This document shows, piece after piece, positions 14,424 to 23,023 of a stretch of DNA of 49,797 nt. The first letter of the stretch is position 1; the number at the start of each line of letters is the position of its first letter. The position numbers and the translations under genes were made by a program. This DNA comes from a virus: IMG/VR virus record IMGVR_UViG_3300037587_000281, positions 1 to 49,797 of that record. One strand, given 5' to 3'. The notes beneath the pieces are model-generated. The model was not told the origin of the DNA. It saw nothing but the letters and a program-made list of their open reading frames with translations, and searched no databases.

Positions 14424-14710
14424 TGGAAGATATAAAGCCGTGTCCGTTTTGCGGCGGAGTGGATATTTCAACAAACAAATATTGCGTAACTCAACTTTGG
14501 TACATTCACTGTACTGATTGCCCAGCATTACTGGAAGAAAGCGGCGGTGGTTATTTTACTGAAAAAGAAGCGATTAAAGCATGGGATAAACGGGCTGATT
14601 TTTCAATGGTAGATGGCAAGCAGCTAGTCAGCGACAAGGCTATAGCTTATTTATTTAAACAGTGGCCGTCTGCATACGAGGAGTTTTATAAGCTACTAGA
14701 TGAGGATTAA
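14423..14710 (+). CDS. Lar-like zinc-ribbon protein, 95 aa
   Basis: The start MEDIKPCPFCGGVDIS, the second pair IHCTDC and the ending KEAIKAWDKR match the Lar restriction-alleviation family closely. A 30-residue extension follows. It is a second Lar-like gene in this phage, the other being at 4449. Antirestriction is the family association, not shown here. Confidence 0.75.
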   Translation: MEDIKPCPFCGGVDISTNKYCVTQLWYIHCTDCPALLEESGGGYFTEKEAIKAWDKRADFSMVDGKQLVSDKAIAYLFKQWPSAYEEFYKLLDED

Positions 14711-14712
14711 TA

Positions 14713-14910
14713 ATGCCATGCGGAAAAGCCTATCTTCACTCAAAGAAACACGCAAAGAAAATACTTAAGAAAAGGAAAAGCGGAGGATTAAAAATTAAGC
14801 TAAGAATATACAAATGCGATTTATGTACAGGCTGGCACTTTACCAGCTGCCCCGTTTGGGTAGTTAAGATAATTAAGGATAGGAAGTTAAATAATGAGCA
14901 ATGTAATTGA
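14713..14910 (+). CDS. Basic zinc-finger-like protein, 65 aa
   Basis: The protein begins MPCGKAYLHSKKHAKK and has YKCDLCTGWHFTS, a CxxC followed by a WHxTS motif. The gene at 48776 has the same plan (MTCGKMAF at the start, CPKCGLFHLTS later), so the two are paralogues. High Lys/Arg content suggests nucleic-acid binding. Its function is unknown to me. Confidence 0.65.
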   Translation: MPCGKAYLHSKKHAKKILKKRKSGGLKIKLRIYKCDLCTGWHFTSCPVWVVKIIKDRKLNNEQCN

Positions 14911-15076
14911 CCTAGGTAAAGAAAAGAAATTCCCAGTTAGCGGCGAGTTAGTTGGTGAGCTTAATAAAGTTATTGATAGTTTCGCTGGCAGAATATCACT
15001 AGTTGAAGCTGTCGGAGCGTTAGAGTTGGTTAAGATTGGCGCAATCGATAAAGCTAAAGAGAACATATCTCCATAA
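14894..15076 (+). CDS. Small hypothetical protein, 60 aa
   Basis: It overlaps the 3' end of the 14713 gene by 17 bases. The sequence MSNVIDLGKEKKFPV, followed by a predicted helix pair, resembles small phage proteins of unknown role. It closes the accessory island. Confidence 0.5.
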   Translation: MSNVIDLGKEKKFPVSGELVGELNKVIDSFAGRISLVEAVGALELVKIGAIDKAKENISP

Positions 15077-15096
15077 TTAACCCGACAATCAATTCG

Positions 15097-15134
15097 TGTT
15101 ACAATAGCCCTATATTAACTTATCGGGCTTTTTT
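15097..15134 (+). promoter_or_regulatory. Extended -10 promoter overlapping a terminator-like hairpin
   Basis: TGT-TACAAT ends at 15105. AGCCC (15106-15110) pairs with GGGCT (15125-15129), which is followed by six T. The 5' arm lies exactly between the -10 box and the predicted start. Read-through RNA could therefore terminate here and locally started RNA could not. An ATG follows at 15135 but opens only a two-codon ORF, perhaps the relic of a gene start displaced by the homing gene. Confidence 0.6.
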
Positions 15135-15175
15135 AATGGCCTAGGTAGAAGATGGCAGGGTGGTTGCTTTTACTG

Positions 15176-15202
15176 TATAATCTCCAATTAACAGGAGATA
15201 TA
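15176..15202 (+). promoter_or_regulatory. Hairpin hiding the ribosome site of homing gene 3, with embedded -10 box
   Basis: TATA-A-TCTCC (15176-15185) pairs with GGAGATATA (15194-15202), nine pairs with one bulged A, and encloses the only ribosome site of the 15203 gene. The 5' arm itself contains TATAAT (15176-15181). RNA starting from it would begin in the loop and leave the site open. This matches the logic known for T4 homing genes, where early read-through RNA is silent and late RNA is translated. Confidence 0.65.
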
Positions 15203-15949
15203 ATGAATTATATTAAAATATACGAAAGAATCATCGAATCATCTAAAAATAGAATCGCTGATGGCTACACAGAAAAGCATCACATCTTACCTAGATGCAT
15301 GGGTGGTGGAGATGAAAAAGAAAATATAGCGGTCTTAACTGCGAGAGAGCATTTTATTTGCCACTGGCTTTTATACAAGCACTACAGAATTAAGAGTTTA
15401 GCGTTTGCATGGCATATGATGAAAATGAATCTTCGCGGCGCAAGATATACGTCAAGATCATTTAAATATGCAAAAGAAGCATTTTCTAAGGCGATGACTG
15501 AGTTTAACACTGGTAGAGTTGCCAGCGATGAAACAAGAAGAAAGCAATCTATAGCGAAAAAAGGCTGCATCCCTTGGAATAAAGGCATAAGGGTTAAGCA
15601 CAAAAAGTCACAGCTTAGAATTGATTATGATAACAACCCTATATTATGCAAAGAATGCAGAGAGCCTTTAGATTTTAGGTATAGACTTAAAAGAACATAT
15701 TGCTCTAACAAGTGTGCAAATAAGGATATATCAAGTTGGTTTGTTCCGCATGAGGCAATCGTTAATTCTGGAAGCTTTAAAAAAGGCCATGAGATGGAAT
15801 GTTCAACAAGAGGTAAGATATCAAAAAAAATGACAGGAATGAAAAGGCCAAGGGGTGCATGCCCTAATTGCGGCAAAGAAGGGGCTTTAAGCCTTTTGAA
15901 AAGATGGCATTTTGATAATTGTAAGGAGATAGGTAGTGTTAATAGTTGA
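15203..15949 (+). CDS. HNH homing endonuclease with NUMOD-like region
   Basis: The ATG at 15203 is chosen because AGGAGA precedes it. The protein of 248 residues starts with MNYIKIYERIIESSK and an HNH core (EKHHILPRCMGGG, then ENIAVLTAREHFICHWLL). The middle has a NUMOD3-like segment (RRKQSIAKKGCIPWNKG). Two CxxC pairs (CKECRE..., YCSNKC) and a late CPNCGKEG suggest bound zinc. It is inserted before the connector genes, and its 3' end overlaps the next gene by 14 bases. Confidence 0.85.
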   Translation: MNYIKIYERIIESSKNRIADGYTEKHHILPRCMGGGDEKENIAVLTAREHFICHWLLYKHYRIKSLAFAWHMMKMNLRGARYTSRSFKYAKEAFSKAMTEFNTGRVASDETRRKQSIAKKGCIPWNKGIRVKHKKSQLRIDYDNNPILCKECREPLDFRYRLKRTYCSNKCANKDISSWFVPHEAIVNSGSFKKGHEMECSTRGKISKKMTGMKRPRGACPNCGKEGALSLLKRWHFDNCKEIGSVNS

Positions 15950-16427
15950 AACGGGTGCAGGAATTATTGGGTCAAATACTTTTATAACTGATGCTGAGTA
16001 CGTGGCCTATGCTGCGGCGCGCAACCTAACAATAGGCGCAGATGCACCAGCGAGAGAAATTGAGCTTATATTAGCTGTCGACTACCTTACGTCAATCGAA
16101 CAGCGATTCAAAGGCACTAGAGTTGAGTCTGACCAATCATTACTCTACCCGCGTCGAAACGTAATTATATTTAGTGATTTATTCGATCAAGATTCTATCC
16201 CGATTCAATTGAAAAATTCCCAAGCAGAAGCGGCCGCAGCCTCTAACGGGCAATCACTGCTAACCAACGAAACCAATCAAAACGTCAAACGAAATAGACT
16301 TGACACTCTTGAGCAAGAATTCTTTGAGGGTGGCTCATGGTCAGTGGCTAGACTTGATAGGGTTAACGCGGCGCTTAAAGAACTGGTGATTGCTGGTGGA
16401 TTTGGCCGTACCGTAAGGATTTTATAA
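15936..16427 (+). CDS. Head-tail adaptor, DnaT-like connector family
   Basis: The GTG start follows an AAGGAGAT site. The 163-residue protein (GSNTFITDAEYVAYAAARNL, then a helical middle and ALKELVIAGG) matches the small phage family annotated as DnaT-like, which sits at the adaptor position after coat genes. It would join portal to neck. It has 1-base start/stop overlaps with the next genes, forming a tight neck operon. Confidence 0.65.
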   Translation: MLIVETGAGIIGSNTFITDAEYVAYAAARNLTIGADAPAREIELILAVDYLTSIEQRFKGTRVESDQSLLYPRRNVIIFSDLFDQDSIPIQLKNSQAEAAAASNGQSLLTNETNQNVKRNRLDTLEQEFFEGGSWSVARLDRVNAALKELVIAGGFGRTVRIL

Positions 16428-16786
16428 TGGTAACTCGCGTTGACTTTCAAAACCTAGCGGCTGATATAATCAATAATACATTCGGTGATTTTCGAGACGA
16501 CGTTGTGCTAACTCAGCTCGGCACGTTTGATTACGATACTCAAACAACCACTGGCGACATAGTTAATAATACCAAAGGGATCAGGACAGAATTCAATAAG
16601 AGCCAAATTGACGGGCAAAAGATTCAGGTGGGAGATTTCAAAATTTTGGTATTACAGCAAAGCATAACCGTAGATGTTAGAGCAGATAACACCAGCATGA
16701 CGTTTAACGGCATACCAGTGAGCATCGAGTTCGTGGCTGAAGATTCAGCTCAGGCTATCTACACCATACAGGCGAGGGAGAAATAA
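16427..16786 (+). CDS. Putative head-tail stopper
   Basis: The 119-residue protein is second in the neck operon. The sequence is mostly short beta strands (GDFKILVLQQSITVDV, GIPVSIEFVA), consistent with the small barrel of head-closure proteins. The assignment rests mainly on order between adaptor and tail-completion genes. Confidence 0.5.
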   Translation: MVTRVDFQNLAADIINNTFGDFRDDVVLTQLGTFDYDTQTTTGDIVNNTKGIRTEFNKSQIDGQKIQVGDFKILVLQQSITVDVRADNTSMTFNGIPVSIEFVAEDSAQAIYTIQAREK

Positions 16787-17151
16787 TGAGCTTTGAAAAA
16801 TCCCTATCTATACTTGATGATTTAAACGATGAACTGGCAGAAGACGTTCGCAAAACAGGACTGCAAGTATTGAACGGGGTAATTCTAGGGACTCCAATTG
16901 ACACGGGAGAGGCTAGGGGTGCGTGGCAAGTTACTTTAAGTAACAAAGCAGAAAGAGACACGCCAGAAGGCAGACGCGCAGGACAGGCATTAAGTGAAGG
17001 CACAACAAAGATCCAAGGCGTGACCGGTAAAAATATTCCTACCGTCACCATATCAAATAGCAAAGATTACATCGAGGAATTGAACGACGGCTCAAGCCTC
17101 CAGGCTCCAGCAAAGTTTATTGAAATGGTTATCAATCGAGTGACAAGATAA
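16786..17151 (+). CDS. Neck or tail-completion protein, HK97 gp10-like
   Basis: The central TPIDTGEARGAWQVTLS is the hallmark TPxDTGxxRxxW of the HK97 gp10 group. It is followed by an IxNSxxYxxxLNxG-like segment (ISNSKDYIEELNDG). At 121 residues the length is normal. It connects the neck with the tail tube. Confidence 0.8.
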   Translation: MSFEKSLSILDDLNDELAEDVRKTGLQVLNGVILGTPIDTGEARGAWQVTLSNKAERDTPEGRRAGQALSEGTTKIQGVTGKNIPTVTISNSKDYIEELNDGSSLQAPAKFIEMVINRVTR

Positions 17152-17555
17152 TGGCAAACTCCCCACTAGAAACACAAAAAGATTTAATTAAGCGATTGCT
17201 GGCTAACTTACCCGCAGGATTTACGACATCAACAATTAAATTGCCAAATGCAACCTTCACAACGCCAACAGATGATAAATGGCTTAGGGCAACGGTTTTA
17301 TTCGACGAGGCTGCCAATGTAACCCCGGATAATTACCAGCGTATTTTCGGGATATTCGTTATAGACTCTTTTGTGCCAAAAGGCAGCGGAGATCAAGCTC
17401 AATTGGCGGACGCTGAATTATTAAGAACAACGTTTCAAAATGTTGAGTTTGGGCAAACCAAAACGCAAGAAACATCGATTCAAACCATTGGTGAAACTGA
17501 GAGTTGGTATCAAGTGCAAATTAGTACAAACTTCTATCTTGAAGGTGCGATTTAG
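17151..17555 (+). CDS. Tail terminator protein
   Basis: The 134-residue protein follows the gp10-like gene and precedes the tail tube gene, the usual place for the terminator. An N-terminal helix is followed by alternating strands (WLRATVLFDEAA, IFGIFVIDSFV, SWYQVQISTNFYLEG), in keeping with DUF4128-type tail terminators. It caps the tube when the tape measure length is reached. Confidence 0.65.
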   Translation: MANSPLETQKDLIKRLLANLPAGFTTSTIKLPNATFTTPTDDKWLRATVLFDEAANVTPDNYQRIFGIFVIDSFVPKGSGDQAQLADAELLRTTFQNVEFGQTKTQETSIQTIGETESWYQVQISTNFYLEGAI

Positions 17556-17572
17556 CGGCTTGGTTTATATTG

Positions 17573-17613
17573 TGGTAAAATACATTAAATTAACTATTGG
17601 CGACTGATCGCCA
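17573..17613 (+). promoter_or_regulatory. Promoter and hairpin before the tail tube gene
   Basis: TGG-TAAAAT (17573-17581) is an extended -10 box. Downstream, TGGCGA (17598-17603) pairs with TCGCCA (17608-17613) across a 4-base loop, leaving the AAAAGG ribosome site open. A strong separate promoter suits a protein needed in many copies. Confidence 0.55.
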
Positions 17614-17632
17614 CAATTAAAAGGTAAATAAT

Positions 17633-18820
17633 ATGAGCTCCACCGTAGCCGATCGGTCGTTATCCGGTAACGATATTTCAGTACACCTTAGCCCTCAAAC
17701 AGCTAAAGGATCCATAGACGTCAGCCCAGTGTTTGATCAATTTCGTAGATTGGAAGGCAAGGCAGCTAAAACAGTGTCCTATGTCACATCTAACGAAGTC
17801 AAAACAAATCGCCAAGCGCGAATGCAAATCCAGGATTCGACAACCCACGCCGCAGAACTAGGCTTTGAGCTTAATGAGTCAACAGCTAAGTATATTGATG
17901 GATTACTTCACGGCGATTCGGTTGACAATGGAATTGTCGGTCAAGTTACGGTTGCCGCAACAGCTACAGGCTTCACTGATTCAGGTAGTGGCTCTGATGC
18001 GCTAGTGGTTGGCGACTGGTTTAAAATCTCAGGCTTTGCTGATAGCACAATCGATGGTTTCTATAAAATATCAGTACTTAATAGCCCGGGTGATTTCGAC
18101 ACCTTACCGGTGCCACCGGCCACAGAAGTTGCAGGGGCATCGGTAACAATCGAGAGTGAAAAAACATCATCTGGTAGCGCTCCAACTTATTACACTGTGC
18201 AAAATCGCACAGTCGATAAGTCAGCAGCCGGCGACATTGCTTATGACACTTTCTTCGATGCGATCATTAATACCGGATCAATTGAAATTGGCGAGACCGG
18301 CATCGTTGCTGGTACGTTCGGATTAAATATCGAAAGCTTAACTTCTGGTGTGGCTTTAATCTCTGGACAAACTGATAACGCCATTGATACATCTGAAGCA
18401 GTTAGCTCGATCAATAACGTAACGACAATTTATGTTGATGGTGTCGATTCGGAATGTAGCGTAAAATCATTCAGCATTGAGTTTACAAATAATTATCAGG
18501 GCGATCGGTCAGCGGCTTGTGACGGCGAGCGTTATGCATTCGGTGACGTTGAATCAACAGGCTCATTAGTTACTCGGGCCGTTATTAGTAATACGTTTGA
18601 TTGGCGCTCACGCTACCGCAACAGCACACCGTTTGCACTAGCTGTATTAATTGAGTTCACTGGCGGTCGATGGATGATCTTCGAGGTTATGCAGGCAATC
18701 GCTACAGAACACACGATGCCTGATGGTTCCAATGTGATAGCATCGAACGAGCTCTCGTATGCAGCCGAAGAAGATTCGGCAACCGCTAAGACGTTGCAGT
18801 TTTTCAGGAATTTTACGTAA
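17633..18820 (+). CDS. Major tail tube protein
   Basis: The 395-residue protein matches phage tail tube proteins of the long type. Evidence is the N-terminal VSPVFDQFRRLEGKA region, the TNRQARMQIQDSTTHAAELG block and a conserved end with SFSIEFTNNYQGDRS. Residues about 95-190 (VGDWFKISGFADS and following) form an extra Ig-like or beta domain. It polymerises into the tail tube. It has its own promoter. Confidence 0.8.
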   Translation: MSSTVADRSLSGNDISVHLSPQTAKGSIDVSPVFDQFRRLEGKAAKTVSYVTSNEVKTNRQARMQIQDSTTHAAELGFELNESTAKYIDGLLHGDSVDNGIVGQVTVAATATGFTDSGSGSDALVVGDWFKISGFADSTIDGFYKISVLNSPGDFDTLPVPPATEVAGASVTIESEKTSSGSAPTYYTVQNRTVDKSAAGDIAYDTFFDAIINTGSIEIGETGIVAGTFGLNIESLTSGVALISGQTDNAIDTSEAVSSINNVTTIYVDGVDSECSVKSFSIEFTNNYQGDRSAACDGERYAFGDVESTGSLVTRAVISNTFDWRSRYRNSTPFALAVLIEFTGGRWMIFEVMQAIATEHTMPDGSNVIASNELSYAAEEDSATAKTLQFFRNFT

Positions 18821-18827
18821 ACTGTAG

Positions 18828-18886
18828 TACAATAAACATGTGGATAGGCTCATTACCGAACACCGTCTAGTCAACGGCCTCCACAT
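18828..18886 (+). promoter_or_regulatory. Promoter and branched leader of homing gene 4
   Basis: TACAAT lies at 18828-18833. ATGTGGA (18838-18844) pairs with TCCACAT (18880-18886), closing a loop that holds a CCGT/ACGG hairpin. The layout resembles the branched leader of the 6001 homing gene. Confidence 0.4.
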
Positions 18887-18917
18887 ATATTTCGACTACC
18901 TTTGACGAGGATTCAAT

Positions 18918-19556
18918 ATGTTTAATTTCCCACTTAAAAAAGCAAGCGCAAGATCGATCTCAAGAAGAAAGCCGGTTTATGGAGTTGGAATTAACGATTC
19001 TGATTACGTCGTGACCATAAAAATAAACAACAAGAGAAAGATCTGCCCGATATATAAAATATGGGCAAACATGCTTAAGCGATGCTACTGTAATGAGTTT
19101 CAAATAAAGAATCCTGCATATAATGGCTGTAAAGTTGTTTCATGGTGGAGAACGTTTAGTCATTTTAGGATCTGGGTAATAACCCAAGACTGGCAAGGGA
19201 AGGATTTAGATAAGGATTTTATTTTTAGCAACAATAAGATTTACTCGCCAAGCTCATGCTTGTTTGTTAATAGCGACATAAACAGACTTGTAGAAAAAAG
19301 AACAATATCAACTGGGCCTACTGCTTACGGAACTTATCTGGACAAAAGAAGAAGCTTATTTGTAGCAAGGTGTAGCGTAAGATCAAAAGATGTATGGATA
19401 GGCTCATATAAAAAAGAGAAAGAAGCAGGCGAGGCGTTTTTAAAATTCAAGTCTAATCACGTTCACGAAATAGCATTGCAGCAAACGGACGAGCGATTAA
19501 AACAGGCGCTAATCAGGATATCAGGCGAGATTAGCCGAGGCGAATACTACCAATAA
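18918..19556 (+). CDS. HNH/AP2-type homing endonuclease-like protein 4
   Basis: The 212-residue protein is a relative of the one at 6001: GVGINDSDYVV, MLKRCYC, NPAYNGC, QDWQGKDLDKDF and NNKIYSPSSCLFV. Some family positions have changed, for example the usual C.EW is VSWW. The C-terminal AP2-like part (GTYLDKRRSLFVARC, IGSYKKEKEAGEAF) is kept. It separates the tail tube gene from the tail chaperone gene. GAGGA precedes the ATG. Confidence 0.75.
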   Translation: MFNFPLKKASARSISRRKPVYGVGINDSDYVVTIKINNKRKICPIYKIWANMLKRCYCNEFQIKNPAYNGCKVVSWWRTFSHFRIWVITQDWQGKDLDKDFIFSNNKIYSPSSCLFVNSDINRLVEKRTISTGPTAYGTYLDKRRSLFVARCSVRSKDVWIGSYKKEKEAGEAFLKFKSNHVHEIALQQTDERLKQALIRISGEISRGEYYQ

Positions 19557-19561
19557 TCACC

Positions 19562-19593
19562 AAGGGGCTACGCCCCCTTTTTCGTGTTATAAT
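19562..19593 (+). promoter_or_regulatory. Terminator followed directly by an extended -10 promoter
   Basis: GGGGC (19564-19568) pairs with GCCCC (19572-19576), followed by a T run that leads into TGT-TATAAT (19585-19593). The unit closes the homing gene and restarts transcription for the tail chaperone gene at 19620. Confidence 0.65.
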
Positions 19594-19619
19594 TTCGTAA
19601 TACTTAATTTGGAATAACC

Positions 19620-20018
19620 ATGCAGCTATCAGACTTCGCAGAATGCCCCGACAAACAAGAGCAAGGATCGCCGCTATATTTAGATGATGGCTTTATTTGC
19701 GTTAAGCGAATTCACACGGTCGAGTACAACAAACAGCGTGAATCGATTAGAAACAGCATATACGGCTTTTCACCTAATGATGTTGACGAGAACTTAATCA
19801 CAGGCCATTGGCTTGCTGAGTGCGGCGTGACGGGCTGGAATGGCGTATTAGACGGCGACAAAGAGCTTGAGTTCACCCGCGAAAACGCAAGGGCTGTATT
19901 CCTTAACCCTAATTACAAACTAAGCCTTAACGCGCTACTTATTAACCACGCAGCTAACTATGCCAATTACTTATTTGACGAAGTTAAAGAGGACATAGAG
20001 GCCGCAAAAAAGAGCTAG
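19620..20018 (+). CDS. Tail assembly chaperone, short form (gpG-like)
   Basis: The 132-residue protein lies just before the tape measure gene, the fixed place of tail assembly chaperones. It is acidic and mostly helical at the end (LNALLINHAANYANYLFDEV). The last codons are GCA-AAA-AAG-AGC-TAG and contain a slippery heptamer. In lambda the G protein coats the tape measure until the tube is built, and the same role is expected here. Confidence 0.8.
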   Translation: MQLSDFAECPDKQEQGSPLYLDDGFICVKRIHTVEYNKQRESIRNSIYGFSPNDVDENLITGHWLAECGVTGWNGVLDGDKELEFTRENARAVFLNPNYKLSLNALLINHAANYANYLFDEVKEDIEAAKKS

Positions 20019-20356
20019 CATTTAGATCTGAAGTTGGCTACGGCGACGCGGAAGAGCAAGTAAGGCTGATGTATGAACGAATGGGCAGTATTGACGAGTT
20101 TTACAAACTAAAACCTAAACTATCAACCAAACAGTTTATGCTGCTTAGTTCGTTTAACCGATTGAGCCAGGAGCGCAGATTAGAAAACGGCGGCCCGATG
20201 CCAATTAAAGACCGTGACATTCATTATCACCAACAGCACAACGGCTCACACGGTTACGCACCCGATTTATTTATCATGGCAATTCATGAGGTAGATCAAG
20301 AATACATCAAACAAACTTGCGATGAAATGCGCCGAAAAATGAATAAGGGTAAATAA
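19620..20356 (+). CDS. Tail assembly chaperone, -1 frameshift form (gpGT-like)
   Basis: A -1 shift on A-AAA-AAG moves the ribosome from the first frame to the one that runs on through 20069-20356. The join reads KK-ELAFRSEVGYGDAEEQ and continues into MYERMGSIDEFYKL. The fusion is 245 residues. The T part is basic and ends KKEMRR-like (CDEMRRKMNKGK), one base before the tape measure ATG. Both frames stay open exactly as the model requires. Confidence 0.85.
20006..20012 (+). promoter_or_regulatory. Slippery heptamer for -1 frameshift
   Basis: A-AAA-AAG in the zero frame, 3 bases before the stop codon of the short form. It is one of the strongest -1 slippery sites in bacteria and is used for the same purpose in other phages. 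Confidence 0.85.
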
Positions 20357-23023
20357 ATGGCTACGACTAGGTTTATTGATATAAAATTGAGATCTAAAAA
20401 AGCAGAGCGCGGCGTCGATAGGTTAGATAGAAAAATGACAGGCCTTGGTCGTACAGTAGATGATACCGCTAAATCTCTTTTTAGTTTATCTAAAGTCGCT
20501 ATCGGCGTATTTTCCGGTATTGCTCTAAATGCAGTAACAAAATATGCAGATGCGTTTTCATCAATACAAAATCAAATCAGGCAGACCACAAAAACAACAG
20601 AAGATTTAACGCAGAGAACGGCAGAACTATTAGATGTAGCTAACCGATCTCGCATAGAGTTTGCCGCAACGGCTGAGCTGTATACCCAATTAAATTTATC
20701 AACTGAAAATCTCAATCTATCAACTGGTGAGCTATTAAGACTAACCGAGACGATTGGCAAATCATTTGCTGTAAGCGGTAAAAGTGCGGCCGAGTCGGCG
20801 GGGGCAATTAGACAGCTAGGTCAGGCGTTTAGCGCTGGCGCGTTACGTGGCGATGAATTCAACTCAATAGCCGAAGGCGCCCCAGAGATAATGCGAGCAC
20901 TACAGCGGTCACTAGAGCTAACACAGGGCGAGTTGAGGGACTTTGCTGCTACTGGCGGGATTACGGCTGAGATACTTGTAACGGCGTTGGGCGAGGCGGC
21001 TGAAGTCATCGACGACAAAATGAGCAAAGCAGTAAAAACGTTTGCCCAGTCAACGCAAGAAGCCAATAACAATATGACAGCATTTATTGGTAGCTCTGCT
21101 CAAGTTCAAAATATTGTAGGTGGGGCCGGTGAGGCATTAATAATTGCAAGCGACAATATAGAATCAATAGCGAGATTTGCAGGCCTGGCGGCAACCGTTT
21201 TTGCAGCAAGATTAATTCCTGCTATTTTAGCAAGTACCAAAGCAACACTAAAAAGCGAATCAGCATCAACCCTAGATGCAAAATCAAAAGTAGTAGAAGC
21301 CAAAGCTATAAAGGCGCTAACAAAAGAAGAGACGATATCAGCGGCGGCGTCAGTCACTAAGTCACGAAAAGATTTAATAGCAAAAATAGCGACTAAAGAA
21401 AAAGCGATAGAAACAGTTAAGGCAGCAAGAGCAGCCGAAGCTGAAGCCATTGCAACTCTCGACGCCGCAAAAGCCTCGGTAATTCACGCGAGAGCCACGG
21501 CGAAACTATCAACAGGGGCGCAGGTATTAGCTTTTGAGATAAACAATAGAACGATAGCAACCAAAGCGGCAACGGCAGCAACGGCAACGCTTACAAAGGC
21601 AGAACTGGCAGCGTCGGCAAGTGCCGCTAAGTTATCAGCTACAAAGGCAGCGTCCACTGGCGTTATATCGGCATCCGCAGCAGCAAAAACAGCAAGCGCG
21701 GCAGCGGCGACGAGATTAAGTGCTGCAAATGTAGGAATGGCACTATCCGCCAGAATTGCAGCCACAGCAACAACCACGCTAGCATCTGCCATGGCGTTAG
21801 TTGGTGGCCCATTAGGTGCGGCGCTATTGGCTGCAACGGCCATATTCTTATTTGTGGATGCGGCCGAGTCAGCCGACGAGAAATCAAAACGATTAGCTGG
21901 CTCTGTTGATGATTTAAAAAACTCGTTCCTTGGCTTAACCGAGGCGCAAAGAGTTACCGAAGTTTCAAGAATAAACAATGAGTTCAAATCTTTAAGCGCG
22001 CAACTTGTTATTGCAAACGACAGGCTAAACTCAGTAAGAGATACGGTCCAATTTAAAGGTAAGGCCGCAATAGTTATTGGTCTAGAAGATGATTTGCAGG
22101 ACATTAACGACCAGCTAGATTTATTAGCCATTAAGCGCCAGGCAATATTTGAGGGTGGACTTCCTAGCATATCAGGAGAGACAAGAGAGGAAGCCCCAAG
22201 CGCGGGCGGACTAGGAGACAAAGAACAGAAGAAGCTAGATGCAGCCGTCGCGTTTTTCGACCAAGAGCGCCGATTAACCGAGCGACATTTAAGAAACCTA
22301 TTTGATCTAGAAAACGAGATAACAACAGAAGCTATCGTAAACGAAGAAAACAGATTTCTAGACAAAGCGGCGCGGCTACAAGCTAGACATACTACAGAAC
22401 TTGAAGCATTAGGAACAAATGATGCAGCAAAGAAAGAATTAACAGACGCGTTCAATGAGGCAGAAAAAGCAGCGCTAGCTGAGCATGAAACGTTACTAAC
22501 TGGCATAAAAACAGGTGAAGACAAAAAGCGCACCGATTCAGAAACAAACGCTGCACGAACTAGGTTAAAGCTAGGCGGTAAAGCTATTAGCGACTTCGCG
22601 GGCCTATCAAAGAAAGGCCAAAAGATACAACGCAGACTTCAACAGGCCGACATCATAGCAAGCACAGCGGTTGCGGTTGTTGACTCGTTTAGAAATGCTG
22701 GCGGCTTTCCTCTTGGTATACCAGCGGCGGCAGCAATGGCGGCGGCTGGTGCGGTCCAACTTAAACAATTAGGCGGTCAAGGTGGTGGCGGAAGTATAGC
22801 ATCACCAACTGGTGCGGCAGGAGGGGCTCAACCATCGCCAACTGCAACGGCGCAGGATCTACCACAGCAAACAAGAGCCATTGACATCAGGATTGATGAT
22901 AACGCCTTACTTACTGGCGCCATGTTTAAGGAGGCCCTTAATAGTGTGTTAGAATCGGACTCAGACATTGCAATAAATATATCTAACGCACAAGCTGAAG
23001 CCGTTAGAACAGGGGCGATTTAA
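20357..23023 (+). CDS. Tape measure protein
   Basis: The 888-residue protein sets tail length. At about 1.5 angstrom per residue this gives a tail near 130 nm. The N-terminal 250 residues match the conserved tape measure domain (SIQNQIRQTTKTTEDL, then GALRGDEFNSIAEGAPEIMR). Residues 300-480 are Ala/Thr/Lys-rich helix. A hydrophobic stretch near 465-500 (ASAMALVGGPLGAALLAATA) may insert into membranes. The end is glycine-rich. A long open frame on the opposite strand reflects codon bias, not a gene. Confidence 0.9.
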   Translation: MATTRFIDIKLRSKKAERGVDRLDRKMTGLGRTVDDTAKSLFSLSKVAIGVFSGIALNAVTKYADAFSSIQNQIRQTTKTTEDLTQRTAELLDVANRSRIEFAATAELYTQLNLSTENLNLSTGELLRLTETIGKSFAVSGKSAAESAGAIRQLGQAFSAGALRGDEFNSIAEGAPEIMRALQRSLELTQGELRDFAATGGITAEILVTALGEAAEVIDDKMSKAVKTFAQSTQEANNNMTAFIGSSAQVQNIVGGAGEALIIASDNIESIARFAGLAATVFAARLIPAILASTKATLKSESASTLDAKSKVVEAKAIKALTKEETISAAASVTKSRKDLIAKIATKEKAIETVKAARAAEAEAIATLDAAKASVIHARATAKLSTGAQVLAFEINNRTIATKAATAATATLTKAELAASASAAKLSATKAASTGVISASAAAKTASAAAATRLSAANVGMALSARIAATATTTLASAMALVGGPLGAALLAATAIFLFVDAAESADEKSKRLAGSVDDLKNSFLGLTEAQRVTEVSRINNEFKSLSAQLVIANDRLNSVRDTVQFKGKAAIVIGLEDDLQDINDQLDLLAIKRQAIFEGGLPSISGETREEAPSAGGLGDKEQKKLDAAVAFFDQERRLTERHLRNLFDLENEITTEAIVNEENRFLDKAARLQARHTTELEALGTNDAAKKELTDAFNEAEKAALAEHETLLTGIKTGEDKKRTDSETNAARTRLKLGGKAISDFAGLSKKGQKIQRRLQQADIIASTAVAVVDSFRNAGGFPLGIPAAAAMAAAGAVQLKQLGGQGGGGSIASPTGAAGGAQPSPTATAQDLPQQTRAIDIRIDDNALLTGAMFKEALNSVLESDSDIAINISNAQAEAVRTGAI

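Noticed and set aside
15152-15202. Upstream start for the HNH gene at 15152
   Set aside because: It would add 17 hydrophobic residues with no ribosome site and would run through the regulatory hairpin. The ATG at 15203 has AGGAGA.
21484-22533. A 349-codon open frame antisense to the tape measure gene
   Set aside because: It is Ser/Ala/Val-rich with no motif or ribosome site. It mirrors the Ala/Thr/Lys codon bias of the tape measure gene on the other strand.
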